Assembly: GCA_900556575.1 (NCBI GenBank)
Contig: USPO01000018.1
Coordinates: 1 to 14,281, forward strand
Reading direction: 5' to 3'
Length of the DNA: 14,281 bases
Source of the DNA: an uncultured Eubacteriales bacterium
GTDB taxonomy: Bacteria > Bacillota > Clostridia > UBA1381
Positions 1 to 7,054 of the stretch are shown here, one piece after another (the first letter of the stretch is position 1; each line of letters begins with the position of its first letter). The notes beneath the pieces are model-generated. The model worked only from the letters and a program-made list of their open reading frames with translations, was not told where the DNA came from and searched no databases. The position numbers and the translations under genes were made by a program.

Positions 1-364
1 AATAGAAAATTTTATCTCCCTGACCGTAAATTGTACCGCTGCCGGAAATGGTAATATTCTTTTCATGGAATGCACAAAGGAAACAGCCGCCTTCCCATCC
101 GCTGTCATTTGTGTTGGTTTCAAAATCGGCAGTATAGTTTATAATATCCTCTTCACGGATTGAGCTGATAAGAACAGCACCCATTTCGAGGTGAAGCTCG
201 ACATTGCTTTTTAGGCGTAATGTACCGCTCATATATTGTCCGGAGGGAATAAGTACAACACCGCCTCCTGCGGCGGTACACTCATCAATTGCTTTTTGGA
301 TTGCGGTACTGTTGTTTGTTATACCGTCTGCAACGGCACCGTAGTTTGTTATGTTATATATCAT
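1..364 (-). CDS. GH28 polygalacturonase-like glycoside hydrolase, N-terminal part
   Basis: The first 121 codons are present; the gene runs off the left edge. It starts at ATG 362-364 behind an AAGGAGAT ribosome binding site. Near the N-terminus is the fold-start typical of pectate-lyase-like beta-helix enzymes: NYGAVADG at residues 7-14, then AIQKAIDEC, GGGVVLIPSG (33-42) and SNVELHLEMGAVL (53-65), followed by a GSGTIYGQG turn. That series matches the start of GH28 enzymes, which hydrolyse galacturonide (pectin or rhamnogalacturonan) bonds. The catalytic NTD, DD, GHG and RIK motifs would lie beyond the edge, so activity cannot be checked. No signal peptide is visible, so a cytoplasmic enzyme acting on imported oligosaccharides is likely (inference). 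It could instead be another pectate-lyase-superfamily protein. It lies downstream of the atp operon in the same direction but has its own promoter, with the atp terminator between them. Confidence 0.82.
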   Translation of the reverse strand, partial: MIYNITNYGAVADGITNNSTAIQKAIDECTAAGGGVVLIPSGQYMSGTLRLKSNVELHLEMGAVLISSIREEDIINYTADFETNTNDSGWEGGCFLCAFHEKNITISGSGTIYGQGDKIFY

Positions 365-409
365 GGTTATCTCCTTAAATTTGATATTGGCATTTCTGCC
401 GCTAAATGA

Positions 410-438
410 ATTGTAGTACAAAAAGTAAGATTTGTCAA
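410..438 (-). promoter_or_regulatory. sigma-A promoter of the GH28 gene
   Basis: On the minus strand there is a TTGACA -35 box (433-438) and a TACAAT -10 box (410-415) with a 17-bp spacer. The predicted start near 403 gives a leader of about 39 nt before the GH28 ATG. The leader contains a small GGCA-GAAA-TGCC hairpin (389-400), whose role is unknown. Confidence 0.82.
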
Positions 439-469
439 TAGAAAATTAAAAAATATAATATAAAAGGTA

Positions 470-506
470 TTATAAAAACAGGAGCGGTTCCGATTGCCGC
501 TCCTGT
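470..506 (-). terminator. rho-independent terminator of the atp operon
   Basis: A perfect 10-bp stem (478-487 with 497-506, arm ACAGGAGCGG) has a 9-nt loop. On the minus strand it is followed by TTTTATAA and further T-rich sequence. It begins 5 nt after the atpC stop codon and separates the operon from the GH28 promoter. Confidence 0.9.
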
Positions 507-511
507 AAATT

Positions 512-931
512 TTATATTTTACCCTTGTTATAGTTCTGCGTTGCCTTGAGTCGTTCCATAGCACGTGCAAGCGCCGCTGCGTTCTGATGATATTCCTGTG
601 AACTTTGCTGTTGTCTCAGTCTTTCCTCAGCTCGCTTCTTGGCTTCCTCGGCACGGATGATATCTATATCCTCCGGACGCTCGGCGGTATCCACAAGTAC
701 GGTTATTTCTCCGTTCTTAACGTGTGCAAAACCGTTTCCTACTATCGCCGTAATCTTTTCGCCGTCCGGCTTTGTAATGTATAATTCACCGATAACAATA
801 GCGATAGCAACGGTTTCATGCACTGCCATAAATGCCTTCTGACCGTCCGGCTCAGGCACTACAAGATATGTGCAGTCGCCGTCGTAAAAAATCTTATCAC
901 TTGCGATAACTCTTACATGGAAGGTTTTCAT
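512..931 (-). CDS. atpC: F1Fo ATP synthase, epsilon subunit
   Basis: This 139-residue protein is the central-stalk subunit that links the c-ring to gamma and can inhibit ATP hydrolysis through its C-terminal helices. Residues 1 to about 84 form the beta-sandwich domain, with VRVIASDKIFYDGD at the start and a GNGFAHVKNGEITVLVDTAE strand set before the hinge. Residues 85-131 are the charged two-helix hairpin. The hairpin starts with IDIIRA (89-94), which fits the I/L-D-x-x-R-A motif that binds ATP in characterised bacterial epsilon subunits. The usual GILPGHAP-like stretch of the sandwich is diverged here (KAFMAVHETVAIAI). The ATG start at 929-931 has a GGGAGG site 9 nt upstream, inside the 18-nt gap after atpD. 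It is the last gene of the operon and a terminator follows at once. The assignment is secure from position and fold motifs. Confidence 0.95.
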   Translation of the reverse strand: MKTFHVRVIASDKIFYDGDCTYLVVPEPDGQKAFMAVHETVAIAIVIGELYITKPDGEKITAIVGNGFAHVKNGEITVLVDTAERPEDIDIIRAEEAKKRAEERLRQQQSSQEYHQNAAALARAMERLKATQNYNKGKI

Positions 932-949
932 TTATAAAATCCTCCCTTG

Positions 950-2332
950 TTACATTGTTTTTGCTTTTTCGATAACATCGTCAATCGAACCGACATTAAA
1001 GAATGCAGCCTCCGGATAATCATCCATTTCACCGTCGCAAATCATCTTAAAGCCGCGGATTGTTTCCTTAATAGGAACATATTTACCCTTGATGCCTGTG
1101 AAGGTTTCGGCAACGGTAAATGGCTGTGAAAGGAAACGCTGAAGCTTTCTTGCTCTGAATACGATAAGCTTATCGTCATCCGAAAGCTCCTCCATACCAA
1201 GAATTGCAATAATATCCTGCAATTCCTTGTATTTCTGAAGTATTTCCTGAACACGTCTTGCAACGGCATAATGCTCTTCACCGACAATATCCGGCTCAAG
1301 TATTCTTGAGCTTGATTCAAGCGGGTCAACCGCCGGATAAATACCCTGTTCCACTATCTTTCTTGAAAGAACGGTAGTAGCGTCAAGGTGGGCAAAGGTT
1401 GTTGCCGGTGCCGGGTCTGTAAGGTCATCTGCCGGTACATATACAGCCTGAACAGATGTAACTGAACCGTTCTTTGTTGAAGCGATACGTTCCTGCAATT
1501 CACCCATTTCTGTTGCAAGTGTTGGCTGATAACCAACGGCTGACGGCATACGTCCGAGAAGTGCGGATACCTCGGAACCTGCCTGTGTAAATCTATAAAT
1601 GTTATCTATAAAGAGAAGAACGTCACGATGCTGAACATCTCTGAAATATTCAGCCATTGTAAGTCCTGTTTCAGGTACTCTCATTCTTGCACCCGGCGGC
1701 TCATTCATCTGTCCGAATACGAGTGCGGTTTTGTTTATAACGCCTGATTCGGTCATTTCTCTCCATAAATCGTTACCTTCTCTTGAACGCTCTCCAACAC
1801 CGGTAAATATTGAATATCCGCCGTGCTCGGTTGCAATGTTTGTAATAAGCTCCTGAATAAGAACTGTTTTACCAACACCGGCACCTCCGAAAAGACCGAT
1901 TTTACCACCCTTTGCATACGGTGCAAGAAGGTCAATTACCTTAATTCCTGTTTCAAGTACCTCAACGGCCGGACTCTGCTCCTCAAATGACGGAGGATCT
2001 CGATGAATTTCCCAATGCTCTGCATCGTCAAGGTTTCCCTTTCCGTCAAGCGTATCACCGAATACATTAAAGAGTCTGCCGAGAGTTTTTTCTCCGACCG
2101 GAACGTTAATTCCTTTTCCGGTAGCTGTAACTTCCATATCACGGCTTAATCCTTCACTGGAGGCAAGCATGATGCAGCGAACTACTCCGTTGCCGATGTG
2201 CTGTGCAACCTCCATGACACGACGTTTTCCATCAGTTACGACTTCAAGTGCGTCTTTGATGGCAGGAAGCTTACCGCTTTCAAATTCTACGTCAACAACA
2301 GGTCCCATGACCTGAACTATTTTGCCATTCAT
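950..2332 (-). CDS. atpD: F1Fo ATP synthase, beta subunit (catalytic)
   Basis: This 460-residue protein is the catalytic F1 subunit (EC 7.1.2.2); three copies make or split ATP at the alpha/beta interfaces. Visible features in order are: the N-terminal barrel strand GKIVQVMGPVVDVEF; the P-loop GGAGVGKT (149-156); the catalytic glutamate in GVGERSREGNDLW (Glu181); the Walker B stretch LLFIDNI (239-245); the family signature around SALLGRMPSAVGYQP (256-270); and the C-terminal lever EELSDDD (381-387) in place of the usual DELSEED. Length is normal for the family. It starts at ATG 2330-2332, about 9 nt behind a GGAGAG site. Unlike the other junctions of this operon, it is separated from atpG by 268 bp holding a repeat element, so its translation and mRNA level may be set separately. 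Nothing suggests a defect in the protein. Confidence 0.99.
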   Translation of the reverse strand: MNGKIVQVMGPVVDVEFESGKLPAIKDALEVVTDGKRRVMEVAQHIGNGVVRCIMLASSEGLSRDMEVTATGKGINVPVGEKTLGRLFNVFGDTLDGKGNLDDAEHWEIHRDPPSFEEQSPAVEVLETGIKVIDLLAPYAKGGKIGLFGGAGVGKTVLIQELITNIATEHGGYSIFTGVGERSREGNDLWREMTESGVINKTALVFGQMNEPPGARMRVPETGLTMAEYFRDVQHRDVLLFIDNIYRFTQAGSEVSALLGRMPSAVGYQPTLATEMGELQERIASTKNGSVTSVQAVYVPADDLTDPAPATTFAHLDATTVLSRKIVEQGIYPAVDPLESSSRILEPDIVGEEHYAVARRVQEILQKYKELQDIIAILGMEELSDDDKLIVFRARKLQRFLSQPFTVAETFTGIKGKYVPIKETIRGFKMICDGEMDDYPEAAFFNVGSIDDVIEKAKTM

Positions 2333-2367
2333 TATATTTGACTCTCCATTCTGACAATTATATGCCG

Positions 2368-2406
2368 GAGGCTGTTGAAAAACTCAAAGAGTTTTGTGAC
2401 AGCCTC
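2368..2406. repeat. imperfect hairpin repeat upstream of atpD
   Basis: Two 18-bp arms (2368-2385 and 2389-2406) starting GAGGCTGT and ending ACAGCCTC pair with three central mismatches around a 3-nt loop. GAGGCTGT-type ends recur in small mobile repeats of Clostridia (general knowledge, not searched). It abuts the larger inverted repeat at 2409-2572 and may be part of the same insertion. In the atp mRNA it would fold as a strong stem, without a following U-tract long enough for a convincing terminator. Confidence 0.6.
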
Positions 2407-2408
2407 TT

Positions 2409-2572
2409 GGGGTTGTAGAAAAACAGTGCCGACTGCATAAAGCGAACTCAATTTAGAAATTTTCATTACTATGAAAATTTCCACATTAAATATGACTAAA
2501 CTAATCACAAAAAATGGCTTATTCACTTTGTTTTATTAGCTTTATGCGGTCTGTGCATTTTGCTACAGCCCC
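2409..2572. mobile_element. MITE-like non-coding element with long terminal inverted repeats, between atpG and atpD
   Basis: The left arm (2409-2443) begins GGGGTTGTAG. The right arm (2539-2572) reads as GGGGCTGTAG on the opposite strand. Both end in GCATAAAGC internally, giving about 35-bp imperfect terminal inverted repeats around a 164-bp element. TT/AA extends the match one step on each side. The centre contains a perfect 11-bp stem with a TACT loop (2456-2466 / 2471-2481). There is no credible gene inside. It lies wholly within the non-coding gap of an otherwise compact operon, which argues for insertion. Alternatives are a conserved intercistronic RNA structure or an mRNA-processing element. 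No clear target-site duplication is visible. Confidence 0.62.
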
Positions 2573-2600
2573 AATAATCTGAATTTCTGATTTATATTTA

Positions 2601-3488
2601 TTATTTGTGTTTTTGTGCTCTTGCACCCGCACTGATTTCTGTTATTTCCTGAGTAATTGCTGCCTGACGAACTCTGTTGTATTCAATAGATAAATCATGC
2701 AGCAAATCCTTTGCACTGTCCGTTGCATTCTGCATTGCCATAACACGCATATTTTGCTCTGAACAATATGATTCTACCAATGCACCGTAGATAAAACCTG
2801 TAACACAGCTTGGTACAAGACTTGTTACCATTGCTTCCGGTGAAGGGAGCATAGGAATATCATCAAGATGAATATCAATCTTGGTGCGGCGTCTTGTGTA
2901 TGAATCCGGAATTATAGGCAAAAGCTGACGGATTTCAGGCTCAGTTACATTCTTATCCATACGAGTGTAAAGAATGTAAACGTCATCAAGCTCGTTATTA
3001 ATATATTTATCAATGATAAATTCTGCAATTCGTCTTGCTCTGCCGAGTGACGGATTTTGAGCTGTATACATGAAATGCTCGTCAACAGCGTAGCCTTTCT
3101 TTTCAAAGTGATGCATACCTACCTGACCGATTACATAAAGACTGCTTTCGCCCTTATTTGCATCAAGCATTTCGGTTGCAAGCTTTATTATGTTATGGTT
3201 ATATGCACCGGCAAGACCTTTATCTGCAGTTACAACAATGAAGCCCGTTTTTCTGTGATAGAGGTCCTTGTCAGCTCTCATATCAAAGAATGGATGCTTA
3301 ATTTCCGGAAAGTGCTTCATCATGTAAGCCATTGCTGACTGCATTGTATAGAAATACGGTTCCGTATGCTCAAGTGCAGCCTTTGCCTTGCGGAGCTTAT
3401 TTGATGAAATCATGTACATTGCGTTCGTGATTTTCATTGTATCTCTTACAGAGCTTATTCTTTCCTTTATTTCTCTTGTATTTGCCAT
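2601..3488 (-). CDS. atpG: F1Fo ATP synthase, gamma subunit
   Basis: This 295-residue protein is the rotating central shaft of F1. The N-terminal helix ANTREIKERISSVRDTMKIT with NAMYMISSNKLRKA (residues 2 to about 35) and the C-terminal helix containing YNRVRQAAITQEITEISAGA match the coiled-coil pair that runs through the alpha3beta3 core. Between them lies the Rossmann-like domain, with VVTADKGLAGAYNHN recognisable. Length is normal (about 280-300). It starts at ATG 3486-3488, only 1 nt after the atpA stop (TGATATG arrangement), with a weak AGGTG site inside the end of atpA, so it is probably translated by coupling to atpA. Downstream the operon is interrupted by the repeat-bearing gap before atpD. 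Assignment rests on both terminal motifs and gene order. Confidence 0.97.
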   Translation of the reverse strand: MANTREIKERISSVRDTMKITNAMYMISSNKLRKAKAALEHTEPYFYTMQSAMAYMMKHFPEIKHPFFDMRADKDLYHRKTGFIVVTADKGLAGAYNHNIIKLATEMLDANKGESSLYVIGQVGMHHFEKKGYAVDEHFMYTAQNPSLGRARRIAEFIIDKYINNELDDVYILYTRMDKNVTEPEIRQLLPIIPDSYTRRRTKIDIHLDDIPMLPSPEAMVTSLVPSCVTGFIYGALVESYCSEQNMRVMAMQNATDSAKDLLHDLSIEYNRVRQAAITQEITEISAGARAQKHK

Positions 3489-3489
3489 A

Positions 3490-4995
3490 TCAGCACCTAC
3501 TCTTGTAATCCTTTGCGGCGTTTATAATCTTATCCTTCAATTCATCCGAAAGAACCTTCTTTTCGTTAAGCTCATCGAAAATTTCAGGATTAGTATTTTC
3601 CATTGAGGAAAGAAGGTCGGTACGGAAGTCTCTGATTTTCTCCGGCGGAACATCATCAAATACCTTTGCCATTGCAAGAGTAAGAATGATTACCTGCTGT
3701 GCCATTGAAAGCGGATTGTTTAACGGCTGCTTCAAAAGCTCCATAAGAGCCTTGCCGTGACGAAGCTGTGCTTTTGTACCGTCGTCAAGGTCTGAAGCGA
3801 ATTGTGTAAATACTTCCATTTCACGATACTGTGCAAGATCGATACGGATTGAACCTGATGCCTTCTTCATAGCTTTTGTTTGTGCCGCACCGCCAACTCG
3901 TGATACCGAAAGACCGACGTTTACCGCCGGACGCATACCTGAGAAGAACAGGTTGCTTTCAAGGAATATCTGACCGTCTGTAATCGAAATTACATTGGTC
4001 GGAATATATGCCGAAATGTCGCCCGACTGTGTTTCGATAATAGGCAGTGCGGTAATTGAACCGCCGCCAAGCTCTTCACTCAAACGGCTTGAACGCTCAA
4101 GAAGTCTTGAATGAAGATAGAATACATCACCCGGATAAGCCTCACGTCCCGGTGAACGCTCCAAAAGGAGTGATAAGGCTCTGTAAGCAACTGCATGCTT
4201 TGATAAATCATCGTATACAATTAATACGTCCTTGCCCTTATGCATGAAGTATTCCGCAAGTGCTGTACCCGAATACGGGGCAATATACTGCATTGGTGCA
4301 GACTCCGAAGCACCTGCCGTTACAATGATTGTGTGACCTAATGCACCCTGCTTTTTAAGGTTGTTTGCGAGGTTTACAACAGTTGAAGCTTTCTGACCGA
4401 TTGCAACATAAATACATATAACACCGCTCTTACGCTGGTTGATGATAGTATCTGTTGCAATTGATGTTTTACCTGTCTGTCTGTCGCCGATTATAAGTTC
4501 ACGCTGACCGCGTCCGATAGGGAACATTGAGTCAACGGCAAGAATACCTGTTTCCATAGGTGTATTAACCGGCTGACGCTCTGTAATTCCAGGAGCCTCA
4601 CGCTCAATAGGGAAGTAGTCATCGGCTGCAATGTCACCGAGACCGTCTATCGGTTCTCCGAGGGCATTTACTACTCTGCCGAGAAATTTATCGCCTACCG
4701 GAATACCGGCTCTCTGCTTTGTACGCTTAACCTTAGTGCCTTCTCCAATACCGGTATCTTTACCGAATATAATAACACCGATATTATCCTGTCTTATATC
4801 TTGAACCATGCCTTTTGTACCGTCTTCAAATACAACTATTTCACCGTACATTGCATGGTCGATTCCATATACATTTGCTATACCATCACCGACGTAGATA
4901 ACTGTTCCGGTTTCGGTATCATTTTTTATTAATTCGTAGTCGCGGATTTCCTTTTTAAGAATTGCAACTACCTGTTCTGAACTTATTGAACCCAA
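3490..4995 (-). CDS. atpA: F1Fo ATP synthase, alpha subunit
   Basis: This 501-residue protein is the non-catalytic nucleotide-binding F1 subunit. Visible are the N-terminal ISSEQVVAILKKEI segment that contacts delta, the barrel domain, the P-loop GDRQTGKT (170-177), Walker B region IVYDDLSK (259-266), and the arginine finger in SVSRVGGAAQ (Arg366) that completes the beta catalytic site. The C-terminal helical bundle ends at Cys501. The start is TTG at 4993-4995. No ATG occurs in frame until residue 48, and an AGGAGG site sits 7 nt upstream of the TTG, so the unusual start is well supported. It lies 15 nt after atpH and overlaps nothing; atpG begins 1 nt beyond its stop. Length is typical of the family (about 500). 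Confidence 0.98.
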   Translation of the reverse strand: MGSISSEQVVAILKKEIRDYELIKNDTETGTVIYVGDGIANVYGIDHAMYGEIVVFEDGTKGMVQDIRQDNIGVIIFGKDTGIGEGTKVKRTKQRAGIPVGDKFLGRVVNALGEPIDGLGDIAADDYFPIEREAPGITERQPVNTPMETGILAVDSMFPIGRGQRELIIGDRQTGKTSIATDTIINQRKSGVICIYVAIGQKASTVVNLANNLKKQGALGHTIIVTAGASESAPMQYIAPYSGTALAEYFMHKGKDVLIVYDDLSKHAVAYRALSLLLERSPGREAYPGDVFYLHSRLLERSSRLSEELGGGSITALPIIETQSGDISAYIPTNVISITDGQIFLESNLFFSGMRPAVNVGLSVSRVGGAAQTKAMKKASGSIRIDLAQYREMEVFTQFASDLDDGTKAQLRHGKALMELLKQPLNNPLSMAQQVIILTLAMAKVFDDVPPEKIRDFRTDLLSSMENTNPEIFDELNEKKVLSDELKDKIINAAKDYKSRC

Positions 4996-5010
4996 ACTAA
5001 GCCCTCCTAA

Positions 5011-5511
5011 TTATACGCTGCGTTTCATGCTGTTTTTTAGACCCATTAAGCTGCTTCTTAATGAACGGTCAAACTCTATGCCGCCTGCGGTTAAGATGAA
5101 GCCTCCGATAAGACTCTTGTCATATTTAATATCAATGAGTACATCGGTGCCGTTGAATTTTTTGCGGATAAAATCCTTAATTTTGCCAAGTCTTTCTTCA
5201 TCAGGTGCATTAACACAGGTAAGAACTGCGTGAATAACTCTTTGCTGCTCGTCACTGTAATCATAGTATGCATCTATAATATCCAAAAGCATACCGCTGT
5301 GAGAACGGTCGCAAAGATAGTTGATGAAGTTATGTGTGCTTTTGGGAAACACTGCGTTGATAACACCGTGTTTTTCCTCTCTGCTGACAGCGGGGCTTGC
5401 CAAAACCTTGGCAAGCTCCGGATTTTTCTTTACTGTTTCCGCAGCATCTGAAATGTCGGCACGAGGGATTTCAAGCTCATAAAGTGCCTTTGCATAATTA
5501 TTCGCCATCAT
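5011..5511 (-). CDS. atpH: F1Fo ATP synthase, delta subunit (OSCP)
   Basis: This protein of about 166 residues is the peripheral-stalk cap that joins the b subunits to the top of alpha3beta3. The N-terminal ANNYAKALYEL and the C-terminal block SLIGGFILTAGGIEFDRSLR are the two recognisable OSCP/delta signatures; the middle region is poorly conserved, as is usual. The start is uncertain. ATG at 5509-5511 (or the next codon, 5506-5508) has a GGTGA site a few bases upstream and gives the usual short N-terminus. A GTG at 5518-5520 would add three residues, but it lies within that ribosome-binding stretch. In each case the start overlaps the end of atpF by 9-23 nt, implying translational coupling. 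Confidence 0.94.
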   Translation of the reverse strand: MMANNYAKALYELEIPRADISDAAETVKKNPELAKVLASPAVSREEKHGVINAVFPKSTHNFINYLCDRSHSGMLLDIIDAYYDYSDEQQRVIHAVLTCVNAPDEERLGKIKDFIRKKFNGTDVLIDIKYDKSLIGGFILTAGGIEFDRSLRSSLMGLKNSMKRSV

Positions 5512-6001
5512 CGCTCTCACCCGTTTCCTCTAAAAAGCTGTCGTATAAGGAGCTGTTTAATTCGGCATTGCTGCTTTGCTCAAGAAGTTTCTTGGCAGCA
5601 TCGACAGCAAGTTCCGTAATGCGTCCTTGTGCACCCGAAAGTGCTTTGTCAACTGTCTGCTTTGCAGTTTCATTTGCTTGATTAACAATGTCTTTAGCCT
5701 CTGTATCGGCCTCGGATACAATTCTGTTGTATTCGCCCTCTGCACGCTTTTTTGCGTCAGCAAGGAGATTGGCAGCCTCATCTTTAACAGATGCCATTTG
5801 TTCCGCATGATCCTTGAGCATCTTTTCTGCCTTTTCCTTCGACTGCTTAGCTTTTTCAAAATCATCGTTAATCATTTTATTTCGCTCATCAATAACCTTC
5901 ATAATAGGCTTGAAGAGAAATAGCTTCATAAGAAACGCAATAACGAGCAAATTAATGACTGTAATAATTACGTCGGCAAACTCAACTCTGAGCATTTCCA
6001 T
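5498..6001 (-). CDS. atpF: F1Fo ATP synthase, b subunit
   Basis: This 167-residue protein is the peripheral-stalk membrane subunit. Residues 8 to about 30 form one hydrophobic N-terminal helix (ADVIITVINLLVIAFLMKLF). It is followed by FKPIMKVIDERN and a long charged, Ala/Lys/Glu-rich coiled coil (about 38-150), the standard layout of subunit b. The C-terminus is acidic (ESDDGE), a little unusual in charge but not in length. The ATG at 5999-6001 lies about 11 nt from an AAGGAGG site. A second ATG two codons later cannot be excluded. Only one b-type gene is present, so a homodimeric stalk is expected. It follows atpE by 36 nt and its end overlaps atpH. Confidence 0.96.
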   Translation of the reverse strand: MEMLRVEFADVIITVINLLVIAFLMKLFLFKPIMKVIDERNKMINDDFEKAKQSKEKAEKMLKDHAEQMASVKDEAANLLADAKKRAEGEYNRIVSEADTEAKDIVNQANETAKQTVDKALSGAQGRITELAVDAAKKLLEQSSNAELNSSLYDSFLEETGESDDGE

Positions 6002-6037
6002 GCTTGTTTCACCCTCCTTCTGTAAATTCGATTATAA

Positions 6038-6262
6038 TTATTTAAGAAGGATGATAAGTAATGCGATAACGAAACCGTAAATAGCTGTTGCCTCTGCAAG
6101 TGCCGAACCTAAAAGAAGGTTCTTTGTGATTTCACCGCCGGCTTCCGGCTGTCTTGCTACTGATTCAAGTGCCTTTGATGTTGCGTTTCCTATACCGAGA
6201 CCTGCTCCGAGGCACGGGATTGCTACTGCGAGACCTGCTCCTAAATAAAGTAATGATTCCAT
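6038..6262 (-). CDS. atpE: F1Fo ATP synthase, c subunit (proteolipid ring)
   Basis: This 74-residue hairpin of two membrane helices is the rotor-ring subunit. Helix 1 carries the glycine-rich LGAGLGIGNA run (18-27), the polar loop is ARQPEAGGE (36-44), and helix 2 carries the ion-binding carboxylate Glu57 in LAEATAIYG. Positions that coordinate Na+ in Na+-type rings (a Gln in helix 1 and a Ser just after the Glu) are Ile24 and Ala58 here, so proton coupling is the more likely reading (inference). I chose ATG 6260-6262 because an AAAGGAGAT site precedes it and the family starts there. A longer reading frame reaching 6304 would add 14 residues of no family resemblance, upstream of that site. 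It is separated from atpB by 79 nt containing a perfect hairpin. Confidence 0.97.
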   Translation of the reverse strand: MESLLYLGAGLAVAIPCLGAGLGIGNATSKALESVARQPEAGGEITKNLLLGSALAEATAIYGFVIALLIILLK

Positions 6263-6299
6263 GATAAATATCTCCTTTAATAATAAATAATTGTATTCA

Positions 6300-6319
6300 G
6301 GCATATATATGTATATGCC
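6300..6319 (-). promoter_or_regulatory. intercistronic hairpin between atpB and atpE
   Basis: A perfect 8-bp stem (GGCATATA / TATATGCC) with a 4-nt loop lies 22 nt after the atpB stop and upstream of the atpE ribosome binding site. It could be a processing or stability element for the highly expressed c-subunit message. No T-run follows, so it is not a terminator. Confidence 0.5.
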
Positions 6320-6341
6320 GAACCTGCGTGGTTAATAAAAT

Positions 6342-7028
6342 TTATTCCACAGCCTCTTTAATATAGAGGGCTGTTAAGAATGTGAATACATATGCCTGTA
6401 TGCAGCCGTCAAAGAAATCGAAGTATAAACTTGCGATTGGCGGTGCAAATATCGGAACAACACACTCAAGAAGCTTCATAATGACGAATGCTCCGAGAAC
6501 GTTTCCGAAAAGTCGCATACATAATGATAAAGGTTTAATTCCAAGCTCAAGAATGTTAATAGGTGCAACAATAGGTTCAGGTTCTATAAAACTCTTGAAG
6601 TAGCCCTTAGCACCTCTTGCTCTCCAGCCTGCAATCTGTACAAGTACTATTGTGAAAATTGCAAGTACGCCTGGAAGGGTAATGTCTTTTGTAGGCGGCT
6701 TAACGCCGAAGATGCCGAACAGATTTGCTATGCCTATAAAGATAATTACGGTTATAAGATACGGTATGTATCGTTTTCCTTTTTCTCCGACAATTCCATA
6801 AAAGAACTTATAAAAAAACATGAATGCACTTTCAACGAGAAGCTGTCTTTTTGAACAGTCCCTGACCTTGAGATTGCGGGTCAAGAGGATTGAGCCGATA
6901 ACCATAATTGCCATAATAATCCATGTTATCACTACTGTTTCAGTGATGTCAATACCGCCGAAAATAGGTATAGTGAAAGCTGTTTTAACGGCAAGCGATT
7001 CCTGTATTTCAGCAACAAGCTTTTCCAA
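6342..7028 (-). CDS. atpB: F1Fo ATP synthase, a subunit
   Basis: This 228-residue membrane protein forms the ion half-channels of Fo. Hydrophobic helices run through most of its length. The essential arginine is in SLCMRLFGNVLGAF (Arg172 in this numbering), and the last helix ends in FTFLTALYIKEAVE, as expected. I place the start at TTG 7026-7028, because an AAAGGAGG site (7037-7044) sits 8 nt upstream and matches the anti-Shine-Dalgarno better than any other in the operon. A TTG at 7079 would lie upstream of that site, inside the leader hairpin. It is the first gene of the operon; no atpI/atpZ precedes it, as the promoter and leader follow directly upstream. Assignment is firm; the start is likely. 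Confidence 0.96.
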   Translation of the reverse strand: MEKLVAEIQESLAVKTAFTIPIFGGIDITETVVITWIIMAIMVIGSILLTRNLKVRDCSKRQLLVESAFMFFYKFFYGIVGEKGKRYIPYLITVIIFIGIANLFGIFGVKPPTKDITLPGVLAIFTIVLVQIAGWRARGAKGYFKSFIEPEPIVAPINILELGIKPLSLCMRLFGNVLGAFVIMKLLECVVPIFAPPIASLYFDFFDGCIQAYVFTFLTALYIKEAVE

Positions 7029-7054
7029 ATTTCTTACCTCCTTTGAATCGAAAT

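Noticed and set aside
367..570. 67-codon minus frame over the atpC end and terminator
   Set aside because: It overlaps the terminator stem and the GH28 promoter and has low-complexity composition.
2332..2526. 64-codon minus-strand frame in the atpG-atpD gap
   Set aside because: It lies within the repeat element, has no ribosome binding site, and its codons simply read through the inverted repeats.
6263..6304. Longer N-terminus for the c subunit (14 extra residues)
   Set aside because: The extension lies upstream of the AAAGGAGAT site, overlaps the intercistronic hairpin and has no family resemblance.
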